Assembly (NCBI GenBank): GCA_012934845.2
Contig: WNNJ02000646.1
Location: 1-64,000, forward strand
Source: Pomphorhynchus laevis
Taxonomy: Eukaryota > Acanthocephala > Palaeacanthocephala > Echinorhynchida > Pomphorhynchidae
Reading direction: 5' to 3'
Length of the DNA: 64,000 bases
Positions 26,828-41,833 of the stretch are shown here, piece after piece. A program made the position numbers and the translations under genes. Within the stretch, counting starts at the first letter, position 1. Each line of letters begins with the position of its first letter. The notes below the pieces were generated by a model. The model was not told the DNA's origin. It did no database searches and saw only the letters and a list, made by a program, of their open reading frames with translations.

Positions 26828-28795
26828 TGTTTTTGCAAAGTTATTTATTTTCTATCTTTATGAGAATGAATTTAAAAACTGCACAAGTATTTGTATAAAT
26901 AGACAGACTGTACAAATTACGTTCTGTAATTTCTGCCTTGTTAATTTGTTTTGTAAATAAATTTCAAATTATAAATATTGCCGTTTTTTATTTGAATATC
27001 AGCTATCAACGATCTGCTATCATGCATATTTGAAAGACTTTTTAAAAATTGCTTATACGAGTTGGACACTTCAAAGCCGTTTTCTAGAGATTGCCAAACA
27101 GTTAAATATTGCCAAATAGTTAAACCGGAAGCCACAACTTTTCATCGAGATGCGTTTTAGTTATTTTAATACACGAACGAAAATTCAACTGATATTTTAA
27201 ATTCAAATCGGCTATTGAGATAACAAATAAAATACATGTTACTCTTTTAACAAGTTTTGAATGTTTGAGCGAACGAAAATTGTAAAATTCAAAGCGATTG
27301 TTATTTTAAATCATATCACATTTTAAGATGCTTCAGTTATAGAAAAAACATTATGTTAATTAATAATAATGTAAAAGTACTTTTTCAAAAAGTATAAATT
27401 GTTTTTAAAAAATCAAATTTCAAGCAGCTTGGACACAACTCCTTGGTATCTACAAATAACATTTAGAAATAGCAGACATCTTATGCATAACGTAATGAGA
27501 TAAGCTTATAATCCTTAGCATTTTCTAATAATCAATTCAGCTAACTGAGTCTACATATTTTATTTAATAATAAAATAAACAAAACATAATAATGCTAAAT
27601 CAAAATTTAATGATTAAATAATGAAATTGTTACAAGATTTTTATAATTTATATCAAGTTTAAATAAAAATTGAAATTTAAAAATAAAAATTTAATTTGTA
27701 TTTAATTTAAAGTGTACTTACAGTTACAAACGTTCATTATGATGTTAAATGAAAAGTTTGCAACATATAATATTCAAAATGTCAATCAAACAAATATATT
27801 TTTCTTAGATTAACAAAAGTAACACTTTTATTATATTTCAAAAATATCGATATTTTTAATCTCATTAAATTTTTATCTCATGTTGACAATAAATATTATT
27901 TCGTTTTTGTTCATTTGACTTTTTCTTATTTTAAAACATCACACATGAAAAGGACTATTGCAATAATCGAAAATTTCTGTACAATAATTTTCTATTCCTA
28001 TTTATCTCGATGTTTCAGCGCCCTGAACAATCAAATAAATTTTACAAAGAAACATATAGCTTAGTTAATTATTTGATGAACAAGACGGATAATTTTGAAT
28101 TTTTGACAAATTTGTTATTTTCGATAAATACTGATATTTTAAATACTTTCAAAATGTAAATATACACAAGAAAATATTATTCAGCAATTTATAAATTAAG
28201 CATGAAAATGTATCAACAAAAAATATTAATTGTATAAGATCATTTATAGAAGCTAATTCTTGATTCAAATGCCCAAAGAAATAAGATACGGGTCCAACTT
28301 GAATGTAAAATGTATCTGAGTTTATTTCATGAATACAGTTAATATCTAGAAGTTAGTTCGATATTGAGCGATATGAAATGTAGATTTTATACAAATATGT
28401 CATATGTGATTCCTCCTAATGTCATTCAGTACTTGATATGGAAAAATCAAGAAATTCAAATTATTACATCAAGAATATTTTTGTATATTTGCGAATATTA
28501 AAATAGACATAATTTTCATCATCTATCTATCAGAAAAATCTAACTAACAGACAAATAATTGATTTTTTCATGTTGATAATTTTTTTCACTATAATACTTA
28601 GTAAACCATTTTTTAGATAACCTCTGTCTCAGATACTGAAACTATGTAATATTAATACTACATTATAATTTTTTCTAATTTTTTTGCAAATTTGATCAAT
28701 GTTTTCTTTTTATTATAATAACGATGTATAAATTAACCAGATATTATAAAAATATTTAATTTACAATATATAAGTCCACAAAATATCATTAAAAT

Positions 28796-28991
28796 GATAT
28801 TATGGATGGATAATAAACCATATTCTTGGTATTAGAATAAGATACAAGATAATCAAATTTCAAAGGAATAAAAACGTTTTAAGCATGTATTTGGCCCCGC
28901 TGCTATGTTAGTTCGATAAATAGTGGCTGAAAACAGGATAGCATGGCAGTTCTTCTTGACGTCATCTTATCCTTATTCTTATACATCGTAG
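28796..28991 (+). mobile_element. Decayed Penelope-like element tail, unit 4
   Basis: Same relic as in unit 1, with the GTATTTGGCCCC word at 28887. Confidence 0.75.
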
Positions 28992-30083
28992 GTTAGTTAT
29001 CATTTAACTTATAACAATTTACTATTATTTATATTTAAATTTTAAATTTTGATTTGATACAAATATCAATTGTATAACATCTGATATAATTATTAATTAT
29101 TTATAATTATTTATCTTTTTTGATTTATATATAGTTTAAACTATGTAAACTCTATTATCTGATCTAATTATATAAATTAAGAAATGAAATAAACATTATG
29201 TTTTTCCAAACGATCAAAATTCTTTCAATTTTTAATCGTCTTTTATATGTAGCAAAAAATATATTACTCTGAAGTCGCATTACTCCGAATAAATACGTTA
29301 TTAAATATTTTGCAGTCGAAAAATAGAGAACTTGCTGCCATTTAATTATGAAATTTAAACAGAATGAGATATTAAAAAGTTTGCTTACCTCAAATTGAAT
29401 GCTTTACGATTAGATATTTTACAATAATTATATTTACACATCTCAATTTAGCATTTTTATATAACGGATTTATATTTTTTAATCTCAGCAAAAGCATTAA
29501 TTATATTCTTTAGTAACAATACACTAATTTTTTATGTAACTCTTTAACAAAATATATACATCCAATATTAATATTATGAGCGGTAGAAATAATATCATCT
29601 GCGTATATATACCATCGATATTCTACTTGCAATATTTTCTCAATATAAATTACAATCGAGCCAAATTATAAAACCCAGACGTTCAAAGATGTTAACTTTA
29701 AATTGTAAGTACAACAGTATTTTTTAACACTTTACAAAATTTCAACTCCGTTAAAGCAAAACCCTTATTGTTTCATTTTACAAGTTTCTATTGTTGCTTT
29801 AAAACAACACACAGGGATTAGTCTTCGATATTATTGTTTGAGCAGATGTTGCTGTGGCTTAGTGAGTTTAAGTAATAAGGATAAGCGACACTATGGTGTA
29901 CAGAAAACAATAGTTTTAACTTTGGGTAGGTTTACAATATATTTATAGTTTGTCAAACATTTTGATTGGTTTGTATTGACTGTATACTAACAGACAAAAA
30001 TACATAATCATGAATAGTAAAATGTTTTAGAAAAATTTAGTCATCTTGTAATCAACTAACTGCATAATTATTGCAATCAACGA

Positions 30084-30171
30084 ATATATATATATAAACT
30101 TTGATATAAAGTACTCAGTGAATTACAAACCTTTTGAGAAGGATAACTTATCTGTTATTTACGAAAACAAG
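30084..30171 (+). promoter_or_regulatory. Core promoter and 5' UTR exon, copy 4
   Basis: Initiator A at 30117, exon 30117-30171. The TA run in front of TATAAA is one repeat longer than in copies 1 and 2. Confidence 0.7.
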
Positions 30172-30312
30172 GTAAGCAGTTTAGATGAATCTATTTACAT
30201 ATTCAAATTATAATTGATTAAAGAGTTTTTTTTTGATTTATCGACAGCATATTGTTGACAAAAATATGACGTACTAAGAAAACTGTAATTTGTCCTTTTA
30301 TAGAAAAGATAA

Positions 30313-31022
30313 CAATTGCGGCAGCTGCACTTCATTCCGGGGCCTACCTTTCACACACGTCCCAGTTCGTCGCTCGGCACAAGACTCGACGACTCATCAC
30401 TACGCATTGCCATTGCCCTGCGCCTCGGTACCCCAGTCTGTCTGCCACATATATGTGTCTGCGGAGCGGATGTATAGGACAGCGACGACATAGGCTCAGC
30501 TGCCATTAGTCAGTCTGCCGACTGTCACGCCACAGCGAAGTCAACGATCTCATCAAGCGTGCACTGATGTCGGCAGAAATTCGATCGCATACGGACCCGA
30601 AGTCACTGGCGCAACATGATGATATTGGCCGGATGGATTGTTACTGACTTTATGGTCAAGTGGCAGGAGTTTGGCTTGGGACTTCACCTGCCTAGACAAC
30701 TTAGCACCGAGTTGTTAAATTTCAGCTGTGACCGCACCGGAAGCGGTAGCCAGTGGAGCAGAGGACAAGAAACGCAGCAAATACGCCTGCCTGACACCGA
30801 TCTACAATTTTGTGCCGGTCGCCGTGGAAACGTTTTTGTGCGTTGGGCCCAGAGGCGGAAGGCCTAATGCACAAAATAGGTCGGCAGATAGCAGCAGTGA
30901 CCGGAGAGCGGCGGTCCACGGATTTTTTGCTGCGGAGGCGTAGCGTTGCCATCCAACGCGGTTACGCTTGTGTCTTTCTGGGCACGGTTACGGGGACGTG
31001 CGATAGACAATACTTTGAATAA
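30313..31022 (+). mobile_element. GC-rich decayed retroelement piece, copy 4
   Basis: Same relic, with a GGCGTAGCG variant near 30938 shared only with copy 5. Confidence 0.6.
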
Positions 31023-31571
31023 TTTATTATTTGCAATTGTTGGTTTTTATTTTTTCTTTAAAAATATAAATTAATAAACTATTCAGTTTGGTAAAATCAT
31101 TAATTTTAAGCAACAAAAATTGTTTTTTTTTTCTGATTTATTCACAGTATATTGTTTACAAAAATATGACGCATTGAGAAAACTGTAATTTGTTCTTTTA
31201 TGAAAAAGATAATAAAATCAAAATTATCTTAGCAATAATGACGTAGTTGCATGATTTGAATTAAAAATTGAATGCAACAAAGATTCAATTGTCAATTAAT
31301 GAGATAACACGAATTTTGCATTTTTAAATTAATATTAAATGTAATAAATTCAATATTACGTTTGTTTAAAATTAATTTTAAAATTAATTTTAATAATAGA
31401 AATGTGACAATATCCAGATAAGAATTGAAAATTAAATGAAACAGTACGCACAGATGTTCGTATTTATGTATCATATACTTTGTTTTGAAAAAAGGATTTT
31501 CACTCAAACTTTATGTATTAAATATATAATTTGATGTTTGCGATTATTTAGGAATTTCGGGTATTGTAAAA

Positions 31572-33250
31572 ATGTCATCGCCATTTAATAAAGATGAAAA
31601 CGATGACGGCCTCGATGCGGATATAGATATGTGCATTGTTAACAACGACGCGAGTAATACAAATGACGGTGCTGGTGAATTTGATAGTGATATGGAACTT
31701 TGTACCATTAGCACCGATAGCAATACTATCGTATCAGAGTTTTCTGACACTGTACACACCGTTAAAGACGACCGTTCAGTTATTGATGAAGAAGTACCTG
31801 ATTATATGGAAGTAAGAGAAAAGATAGAAACATCGTTTATTGAAACTCAGAACAACAGCGTTGGCAATACAAATGAGACAGCTTTGCTACAATTATGCAA
31901 TGAAAATCATGTCAATAATTTGGCAATCAGTGAACAAACTGTGTCGTATGATGAGGATCCTAGAAAACGAATTCATGAGTGGTTATACAACTGTGAATCT
32001 AAAAATATCACACAAAACCGTACACCTGTTCACAATGAGGAAATATTATTTCACGGAAAACCATTTGTTATTGAGCCGAGATGTATTTTGCTTGACCGTG
32101 AACCTAATACTCATTATTTGGAAGATCCGCGGCGAAATGTATACTTTAAAAGATTACTGGATAAACTAAGATCAGTTGCGCTAAGATTTTGGAGCCAAAA
32201 GTTTTATTACTGTTGCACAGAAGCAGACGTTATAGAAAATATCAAAAAAGTTGTTGTTTGCCAAAAAGATGCAATGTTTTGGGACAATGTTATACTTCTA
32301 ATTGATCAACCTATACGACATATCAAACTTGCTGGAGATGTAGCAGCCTTGACACCTTTGCTCGGAATGGTAATTTTTTTTAGAATATTTGATTTAGCAT
32401 TGATTTCTATATTCTAAATTGTCATATATAAGACATATTCATTCAAATTCATATATCATTTTCATAATTTTATCATTTAAATAATTAAAAACATAATAAA
32501 CCAATTTTCGAAATAACTATTCGGACGTATTGAAAACGTAGTTTTTGCGATGAATTCAAATCTTCACTCTAAAACATTATATATTATTATTTATTTCATT
32601 ATTCTTTGTTATAAATAAATTGTAATAAAATTTAAGAGCTTTTTAAAATAAAGTTGTATTAAAAAGAAACTGGCCACAATACAATGTAATTTTCAATAAT
32701 CAATTTTGATATGATATGATTTATAATATATATCTAAACTATTTCGTAATAAAATTTAAAAATTTTTTTTTCTCGTACTTATGCATAACCTAAACATTTG
32801 CAGTGTTATTGCTTATAACATTGCGATATTACATAATTAATATTTACGAACTAATGTTTTAAAAATTAAGAATTTTTTGATCTGTTTAATGGTATTAATC
32901 TAAAGATTATGCGTTCTAACCTAGCGAATTCAATATTTTATAGTATAAAAAATATCTGTAAAAAGTGACTTCCTCGTAGTCATTTTTATATTCTCTACAT
33001 GACACTATATTTATTAATGAACAGAATTTATTTCAATGATTATTTTATTTTTAAGATATTTGGCATCACTGGTAACAACGTACCTAAATTGATACCGTCT
33101 AAGAGATATGGCGATAAGCCAGCCAGTGATCCTCGATTGGAAAGAGGAAATCGTTATTGCCAAAGAAACAAGAACAATTCTTACATGAAGATAATACCCC
33201 AAACATGTGCAGCAAAGAGTCGTGCAAATCAAAACTGCAGTGCTGGCTGA
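31572..33250 (+). CDS. Array gene copy 4
   Basis: Exons 31572-32369 and 33056-33250, with exon 1 at 30117-30171. The protein appears identical to copies 1 and 2. It shares the silent GTT with copy 2 and has its own silent ACG to ACA change just before the intron. Confidence 0.88.
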
Positions 33251-35218
33251 TGTTTTTGCAAAGTTATTTATTTTCTATCTTTATGAGAATGAATTTAAAA
33301 ACTGCACAAGTATTTGTATAAATAGACAGACTGTACAAATTACGTTCTGTAATTTCTGCCTTGTTAATTTGTTTTGTAAATAAATTTCAAATTATAAATA
33401 TTGCCGTTTTTTATTTGAATATCAGCTATCAACGATCTGCTATCATGCATATTTGAAAGACTTTTTAAAAATTGCTTATACGAGTTGGACACTTCAAAGC
33501 CGTTTTCTAGAGATTGCCAAACAGTTAAATATTGCCAAATAGTTAAACCAGAAGCCACAACTTTTCATCGAGATGCGTTTTAGTTATTTTAATACACGAA
33601 CGAAAATTCAACTGATATTTTAAATTCAAATCGGCTATTGAGATAACAAATAAAATACATGTTACTCTTTTAACAAGTTTTGAATGTTTGAGCGAACGAA
33701 AATTGTAAAATTCAAAGCGATTGTTATTTTAAATCATATCACATTTTAAGATGCTTCAGTTATAGAAAAAACATTATGTTAATTAATAATAATGTAAAAG
33801 TACTTTTTCAAAAAGTATAAATTGTTTTTAAAAATTCAAATTTCAAGCAGCTTGGACACAACTCCTTGGTATCTACAAATAACATTTAGAAATAGCAGAC
33901 ATCTTATGCATAACGTAATGAGATAAGCTTATAATCCTTAGCATTTTCTAATAATCAATTCAGCTAACTGAGTCTACATATTTTATTTAATAATAAAATA
34001 AACAAAACATAATAATGCTAAATCAAAATTTAATGATTAAATAATGAAATTGTTACAAGATTTTTATAATTTATATCAAGTTTAAATAAAAATTGAAATT
34101 TAAAAATAAAAATTTAATTTGTATTTAATTTAAAGTGTACTTACAGTTACAAACGTTCATTATGATGTTAAATGAAAAGTTTGCAACATATAATATTCAA
34201 AATGTCAATCAAACAAATATATTTTTCTTAGATTAACAAAAGTAACACTTTTATTATATTTCAAAAATATCGATATTTTTAATCTCATTAAATTTTTATC
34301 TCATGTTGACAATAAATATTATTTCGTTTTTGTTCATTTGACTTTTTCTTATTTTAAAAAATCACACATGAAAAGGACTATTGCAATAATCGAAAATTTC
34401 TGTACAATAATTTTCTATTCCTATTTATCTCGATGTTTCAGCGCCCTGAACAATCAAATAAATTTTACAAAGAAACATATAGCTTAGTTAATTATTTGAT
34501 GAACAAGACGGATAATTTTGAATTTTTGACAAATTTGTTATTTTCGATAAATACTGATATTTTAAATACTTTCAAAATGTAAATATACACAAGAAAATAT
34601 TATTCTGCAGTTTATAAATTAAGCATGAAAATGTATCAACAAAAAATATTAATTGTATAAGATCATTTATAGAAGCTAATTCTTGATTCAAATGCCCAAA
34701 GAAATAAGATACGGGTCCAACTTGAATGTAAAATGTATCTGAGTTTTTTTCATGAATACAGTTTATATCTAGAAGTTAGTTCGATATTGAGCGATATGAA
34801 ATGTAGATTTTATACAAATATGTCATATGTGATTCCTCCTAATGTCATTCAGTACTTGATATGGAAAAATCAAGAAATTCAAATTATTACATCAAGAATA
34901 TTTTTGTATATTTGCGAATATTAAAATAGACATAATTTTCATCATCTATCTATCAGAAAAATCTAACTAACAGACAAATAATTGATTTTTTCATGTTGAT
35001 GATTTTTTTCACTATAATACTTAGTAAACCATTTTTTAGATAACCTCTGTCTCAGATACTGAAACTATGTAATATTAATACTACATTATAATTTTTTCTA
35101 ATTTTTTTGCAAATTTGATCAATGTTTTCTTTTTATTATAATAACGATGTATAAATTAACCAGATATTATAAAAATATTTAATTTACAATATATAAGTCC
35201 ACAAAATATCATCAAAAT

Positions 35219-35414
35219 GATATTATGGATGGATAATAAACCATATTCTTGGTATTAGAATAAGATACAAGATAATCAAATTTCAAAGGAATAAAAACGT
35301 TTTAAGCATGTATTTGGCCCCGCTGCTATGTTAGTTCGATAAATAGTGGCTGAAAACAGGATAGCATGGCAGTTCTTCTTGACGTCATCTTATCCTTATT
35401 CTTATACATCGTAG
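35219..35414 (+). mobile_element. Decayed Penelope-like element tail, unit 5
   Basis: Same relic as in unit 1, with the GTATTTGGCCCC word at 35310. Confidence 0.75.
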
Positions 35415-36503
35415 GTTAGTTATCATTTAACTTATAACAATTTACTATTATTTATATTTAAATTTTAAATTTTGATTTGATACAAATATCAATTGTATAA
35501 CATCTGATATAATTATTAATTATTTATAATTATTTATCTTTTTTGATTTATATATAGTTTAAACTATGTAAACTCTATTATCTGATCTAATTATATAAAT
35601 TAAGAAATGAAATAAACATTATGTTTTTCCAAACGATCAAAATTCTTTCAATTTTTAATCGTCTTTTATATGTAGCAAAAAATATATTACTCTGAAGTCG
35701 CATTACTCCGAATAAATACGTTATTAAATATTTTGCAGTCGAAAAATAGAGAACTTGCTGCCATTTAATTATGAAATTTAAACAGAATGAGATATTAAAA
35801 AGTTTGCTTACCTCAAATTGAATGCTTTACGATTAGATATTTTACAATAATTATTTTTACACATCTCAATTTAGCATTTTTATATAACGGATTTATATTT
35901 TTTAATCTCAGCAAAAGCATTAATTATATTCTTCAGTAACAATACACTAATTTTATATGTAACTCTTTAACAAAATATATACATCCAATATTAATATTAT
36001 GAGCGGTAGAAATAATTTCATCTGCGTATGTATACCATCGATATTCTACTTGCAATATTTTCTCAATATAAATTACAATCGAGCCAAATTATAAAACCCA
36101 GACGTTCAAAGATGTTAACTTTAAATTGTAAGTACAACAGTATTTTTTAACATTTACAAAATTTCAACTCCGTTAAAGCAAAGCCCTTATTGTTTCATTT
36201 TACAAGTTTCTATTGTTGCTTTAAAACAACACACAGGGATTAGTCTTCGATATTATTGTTTGAGCAGATGTTGCTGTGGCTTAGTGAGTTTAAGTAATAA
36301 GGATAAGCGACACTATGGTGTACAGAAAACAATAGTTTTAACTTTGGGTAGGTTTACAATATATTTATTGTTTGTCAAACATTTTGATTGGTTTGTATTG
36401 ACTGTATACTAACAGACAAAAATACATAATCATGAATAGTAAAATGTTTTAGAAAAATTTAGTCATCTTGTAATCAACTAACTGCATAATTATTGCAATC
36501 AAC

Positions 36504-36595
36504 GAATATATATATATATAAACTTTGATATAAAGTACTCAGTGAATTACAAACCTTTTGAGAAGGATAACTTATCTGTTATTTACGAAAACAAG
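36504..36595 (+). promoter_or_regulatory. Core promoter and 5' UTR exon, copy 5
   Basis: Initiator A at 36541, exon 36541-36595. It has the longest TA run of the six promoters, which could shift TATA-binding-protein placement. Confidence 0.7.
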
Positions 36596-36732
36596 GTAAG
36601 CAGTTTAGATGAATCTATTTACATATTCAAATTATAATTGATTAAAGAGTTTTTGATTTATCGACAGCATATTGTTGACAAAAATATGACGTACTAAGAA
36701 AACTGTAATTTGTCCTTTTATAGAAAAGATAA

Positions 36733-37442
36733 CAATTGCGGCAGCTGCACTTCATTCCGGGGCCTACCTTTCACACACGTCCCAGTTCGTCGCTCGGCAC
36801 AAGACTCGACGACTCATCACTACGCATTGCCATTGCCCTGCGCCTCGGTACCCCAGTCTGTCTGCCACATATATGTGTCTGCGGTTCGGACGTATAGGAC
36901 AGCGACGACATAGGCTCAGCTGCCATTAGTCAGTCTGCCGACTGTCACGCCACAGCGAAGTCAACGATCTCATCAAGCGTGCACTGATGTCGGCAGAAAT
37001 TCGATCGCATACGGACCCGAAGTCACTGGCGCAACATGATGATATTGGCCGGATGGATTGTTACTGACTTTATGGTCAAGTGGCAGGAGTTTGGCTTGGG
37101 ACTTCACCTGCCTAGACAACTTAGCACCGAGTTGTTAAATTTCAGCTGTGACCGCACCGGAAGCGGTAGCCAGTGGAGCAGAGGACAAGAAACGCAGCAA
37201 ATACGCCTGCCTGACACCGATCTACAATTTTGTGCCGGTCGCCGTGGAAACGTTTTTGTGCGTTGGGCCCAGAGGCGGAAGGCCTAATGCACAAAATAGG
37301 TCGGCAGATAGCAGCAGTGACCGGAGAGCGGCGGTCCACGGATTTTTTGCTGCGGAGGCGTAGCGTTGCCATCCAACGCGGTTACGCTTGTTGCTTTCTG
37401 GGCACGGTTACGGGGACGTGCGATAGACAATACTTTGAATAA
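36733..37442 (+). mobile_element. GC-rich decayed retroelement piece, copy 5
   Basis: Same relic, sharing the copy-4 variants and carrying a private GGTTCGGACG change near 36883. Confidence 0.6.
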
Positions 37443-37990
37443 TTTATTATTTGCAATTGTTGGTTTTTATTTTTTCTTTAAAAATATAAATTAATAAACT
37501 ATTCAGTTTGGTAAAATCATTAATTTTAAGCAACAAAAATTGTTTTTTTTTCTGATTTATTCACAGTATATTGTTTACAAAAATATGACGCATTGAGAAA
37601 ACTGTAATTTGTTCTTTTATGAAAAAGATAATAAAATCAAAATTATCTTAGCAATAATGACGTAGTTGCATGATTTGAATTAAAAATTGAATGCAACAAA
37701 GATTCAATTGTCAATTAATGAGATAACACGAATTTTGCATTTTTAAATTAATATTAAATGTAATAAATTCAATATTACGTTTGTTTAAAATTAATTTTAA
37801 AATTAATTTTAATAATAGAAATGTGACAATATCCAGATAAGAATTGAAAATAAAATGAAACAGTACGCACATATGTTCGTATTTATGTATCATATACTTT
37901 GTTTTGAAAAAAGGTTTTTCACTCAAACTTTATGTATTAAATATATAATTTGATGTTTGCGATTATTTAGGAATTTCGGGTATTGTAAAA

Positions 37991-39669
37991 ATGTCATCGC
38001 CATTTAATAAAGATGAAAACGATGACGGCCTCGATGCGGATATAGATATGTGCATTGTTAACAACGACGCGAGTAATACAAATGACGGTGCTGGTGAATT
38101 TGATAGTGATATGGAACTTTGTACCATTAGCACCGATAGCAATACTATCGTATCAGAGTTTTCTGACACTGTACACACCGTTAAAGACGACCGTTCAGTT
38201 ATTGATGAAGAAGTACCTGATTATATGGAAGTAAGAGAAAAGATAGAAACATCGTTTATTGAAACTCAGAACAACAGCGTTGGCAATACAAATGAGACAG
38301 CTTTGCTACAATTATGCAATGAAAATCATGTCAATAATTTGGCAATCAGTGAACAAACTGTGTCGTATGATGAGGATCCTAGAAAACGAATTCATGAGTG
38401 GTTATACAACTGTGAATCTAAAAATATCACACAAAACCGTACACCTGTGCACAATGAGGAAATATTATTTCACGGAAAACCATTTGTTATTGAGCCGAGA
38501 TGTATTTTGCTTGACCGTGAACCTAATACTCATTATTTGGAAGATCCGCGGCGAAATGTATACTTTAAAAGATTACTGGATAAACTAAGATCAGTTGCGC
38601 TAAGATTTTGGAGCCAAAAGTTTTATTACTGTTGCACAGAAGCAGACGTTATGGAAAATATCAAAAAAGTTGTTGTTTGCCAAAAAGATGCAATGTTTTG
38701 GGACAATGTTATACTTCTAATTGATCAACCTATACGACATATCAAACTTGCTGGAGATGTAGCAGCCTTGACGCCTTTGCTCGGAATGGTAATTTTTTTT
38801 AGAATATTTGATTTAGCATTGATTTCTATATTCTAAATTGTCATATATAAGACATATTCATTCAAATTCATATATCATTTTCATAATTTTATCATTTAAA
38901 TAATTAAAAACATAATAAACCAATTTTCGAAATAACTATTCGGACGTATTGAAAACGTAGTTTTTGCGATGAATTCAAATCTTCACTCTAAAACATTATA
39001 TATTATTATTTGTTTCATTATTCTTTGTTATAAATAAATTGTAATAAAATTTAAGAGCTTTTTAAAATAAAGTTGTATTAAAAAGAAACTGGCCACAATA
39101 CAATGTAATGTTCAATAATCAATTTTGATATGATATGATTTATAATATATATCTAAACTATTTCGTAATAAAATTTAAAAATTTTTTTTTCTCGTACTTA
39201 TGCATAACCTAAACATTTGCAGTGTTATTGCTTATAACATTGCGATATTACATAATTAATATTTACGAACTAATGTTTTAAAAATTAAGAATTTTTTGAT
39301 CTGTTTAATGGTATTAATCTAAAGATTATGCGTTCTAACCTAGCGAATTCAATATTTTATAGTATAAAAAATATTTGTAAAAAGTGACTTCCTCGTAGTC
39401 ATTTTTATATTCTCTACATGACACTATATTTATTAATGAACAGAATTTATTTCAATGATTATTTTATTTTTAAGATATTTGGCATCACTGGTAACAACGT
39501 ACCTAAATTGATACCGTCTAAGAGATATGGCGATAAGCCAGCCAGTGATCCTCGATTGGAAAGAGGAAATCGTTATTGCCAAAGAAACAATAACAATTCT
39601 TACATGAAGATAATACCCCAAACATGTGCAGCAAAGAGACGTGCAAATCAAAACTGCAGTGCTTGCTGA
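37991..39669 (+). CDS. Array gene copy 5, most diverged
   Basis: Exons 37991-38788 and 39475-39669, with exon 1 at 36541-36595. It carries Ile221 to Met (as copy 3) and three private changes in exon 3: Lys305 to Asn, Ser321 to Arg and the last residue Gly330 to Cys. All lie in the C-terminal tail beyond the segment best conserved with the paralogue. Reading frame and splice sites are intact. Confidence 0.86.
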
Positions 39670-41637
39670 TGTTTTTGCAAAGTTATTTATTTTCTATCTT
39701 TATGAGAATGAATTTAAAAACTGCACAAGTATTTGTATAAATAGACAGACTGTACAAATTACGTTCTGTAATTTCTGCCTTGTTAATTTGTTTTGTAAAT
39801 AAATTTCAAATTATAAATATTGCCGTTTTTTATTTGAATATCAGCTATCAACGATCTGCTATCATGCATATTTGAAAGACTTTTTAAAAATTGCTTATAC
39901 GAGTTGGACACTTCAAAGTCGTTTTCTAGAGATTGCCAAACAGTTAAATATTGCCAAATAGTTAAACCGGAAGCCACAACTTTTCATCGAGATGCGTTTT
40001 AGTTATTTTAATACACGAACGAAAATTCAACTGATATTTTAAATTCAAATCGGCTATTGAGATAACAAATAAAATACATGTTACTCTTTTAACAAGTTTT
40101 GAATGTTTGAGCGAACGAACATTGTAAAATTCAAAGCGATTGTTATTTTAAATCATATCACATTTTAAGATGCTTCAGTTATAGAAAAAACATTATGTTA
40201 ATTAATAATAATGTAAAAGTACTTTTTCAAAAAGTATAAATTGTTTTTAAAAATTCAAATTTCAAGCAGCTTGGACACAACTCCTTGGTATCTACAAATA
40301 ACATTTAGAAATAGCAGACATCTTATGCATAACGTAATGAGATAAGCTTATAATCCTTAGCATTTTCTAATAATCAAATCAGCTAACTGAGTCTACATAT
40401 TTTATTTAATAATATAATAAACAAAACATAATAATGCTAAATCAAAATTTAATGATTAAATAATGAAATTGTTACAAGATTTTTATAATTTATATCAAGT
40501 TTAAATAAAAATTGAAATTTAAAAATAAAAATTTAATTTGTATTTAATTTAAAGTGTACTTACAGTTACAAACGTTCATTATGATGTTAAATGAAAAGTT
40601 TGCAACATATAATATTCAAAATGTCAATCAAACAAATATATTTTTCTTAGATTAACAAAAGTAACACTTTTATTATATTTCAAAAATATCGATATTTTTA
40701 ATCTCATTAAATTTTTATCTCATGTTGACAATAAATATTATTTCGTTTTTGTTCATTTGACTTTTTCTTATTTTAAAACATCACACATGAAAAGGACTAT
40801 TGCAATAATCGAAAATTTCTGTACAATAATTTTCTATTCCTATTTATCTCGATGTTTCAGCGCCCTGAACAATCAAATAAATTTTACAAAGAAACATATA
40901 GCTTAGTTAATTATTTGATGAACAAGACGGATAATTTTGAATTTTTGACAAATTTGTTATTTTCGATAAATACTGATATTTTAAATACTTTCAAAATGTA
41001 AATATACACAAGAAAATATTATTCAGCAATTTATAAATTAAGCATGAAAATGTATCAACAAAAAATATTAATTGTATAAGATCATTTATAGAAGCTAATT
41101 CTTGATTCAAATGCCCAAAGAAATAAGATACGGGTCCAACTTGAATGTAAAATGTATCTGAGTTTATTTCATGAATACAGTTAATATCTAGAAGTTAGTT
41201 CGATATTGAGCGATATGAAATGTAGATTTTATACAAATATGTCATATGTGATTCCTCCTAATGTCATTCAGTACTTGATATGGAAAAATCAAGAAATTCA
41301 AATTATTACATCAAGAATATTTTTGTATATTTGCGAATATTAAAATAGACATAATTTTCATCATCTATCTATCAGAAAATTCTAACTAACAGACAAATAA
41401 TTGATTTTTTCATGTTGATAATTTTTTTCACTATAATACTTAGTAAACCATTTTTTAGATAACCTCTGTCTCAGATACTGAAACTATGTAATATTAATAC
41501 TACATTATAATTTTTTCTAATTTTTTTGCAAATTTGATCAATGTTTTCTTTTTATTATAATAACGATGTATAAATTAACCAGATATTATAAAAATATTTA
41601 ATTTACAATATATAAGTCCACAAAATATCATTAAAAT

Positions 41638-41833
41638 GATATTATGGATGGATAATAAACCATATTCTTGGTATTAGAATAAGATACAAGATAATCAAAT
41701 TTCAAAGGAATAAAAACGTTTTAAGCATGTATTTGGCCCCGCTGCTATGTTAGTTCGATAAATAGTGGCTGAAAACAGGATAGCATGGCAGTTCTTCTTG
41801 ACGTCATCTTATCCTTATTCTTATACATCGTAG
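41638..41833 (+). mobile_element. Decayed Penelope-like element tail, unit 6
   Basis: Same relic as in unit 1, with the GTATTTGGCCCC word at 41729. It sits in the last, truncated unit, upstream of the orphan promoter. Confidence 0.75.
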
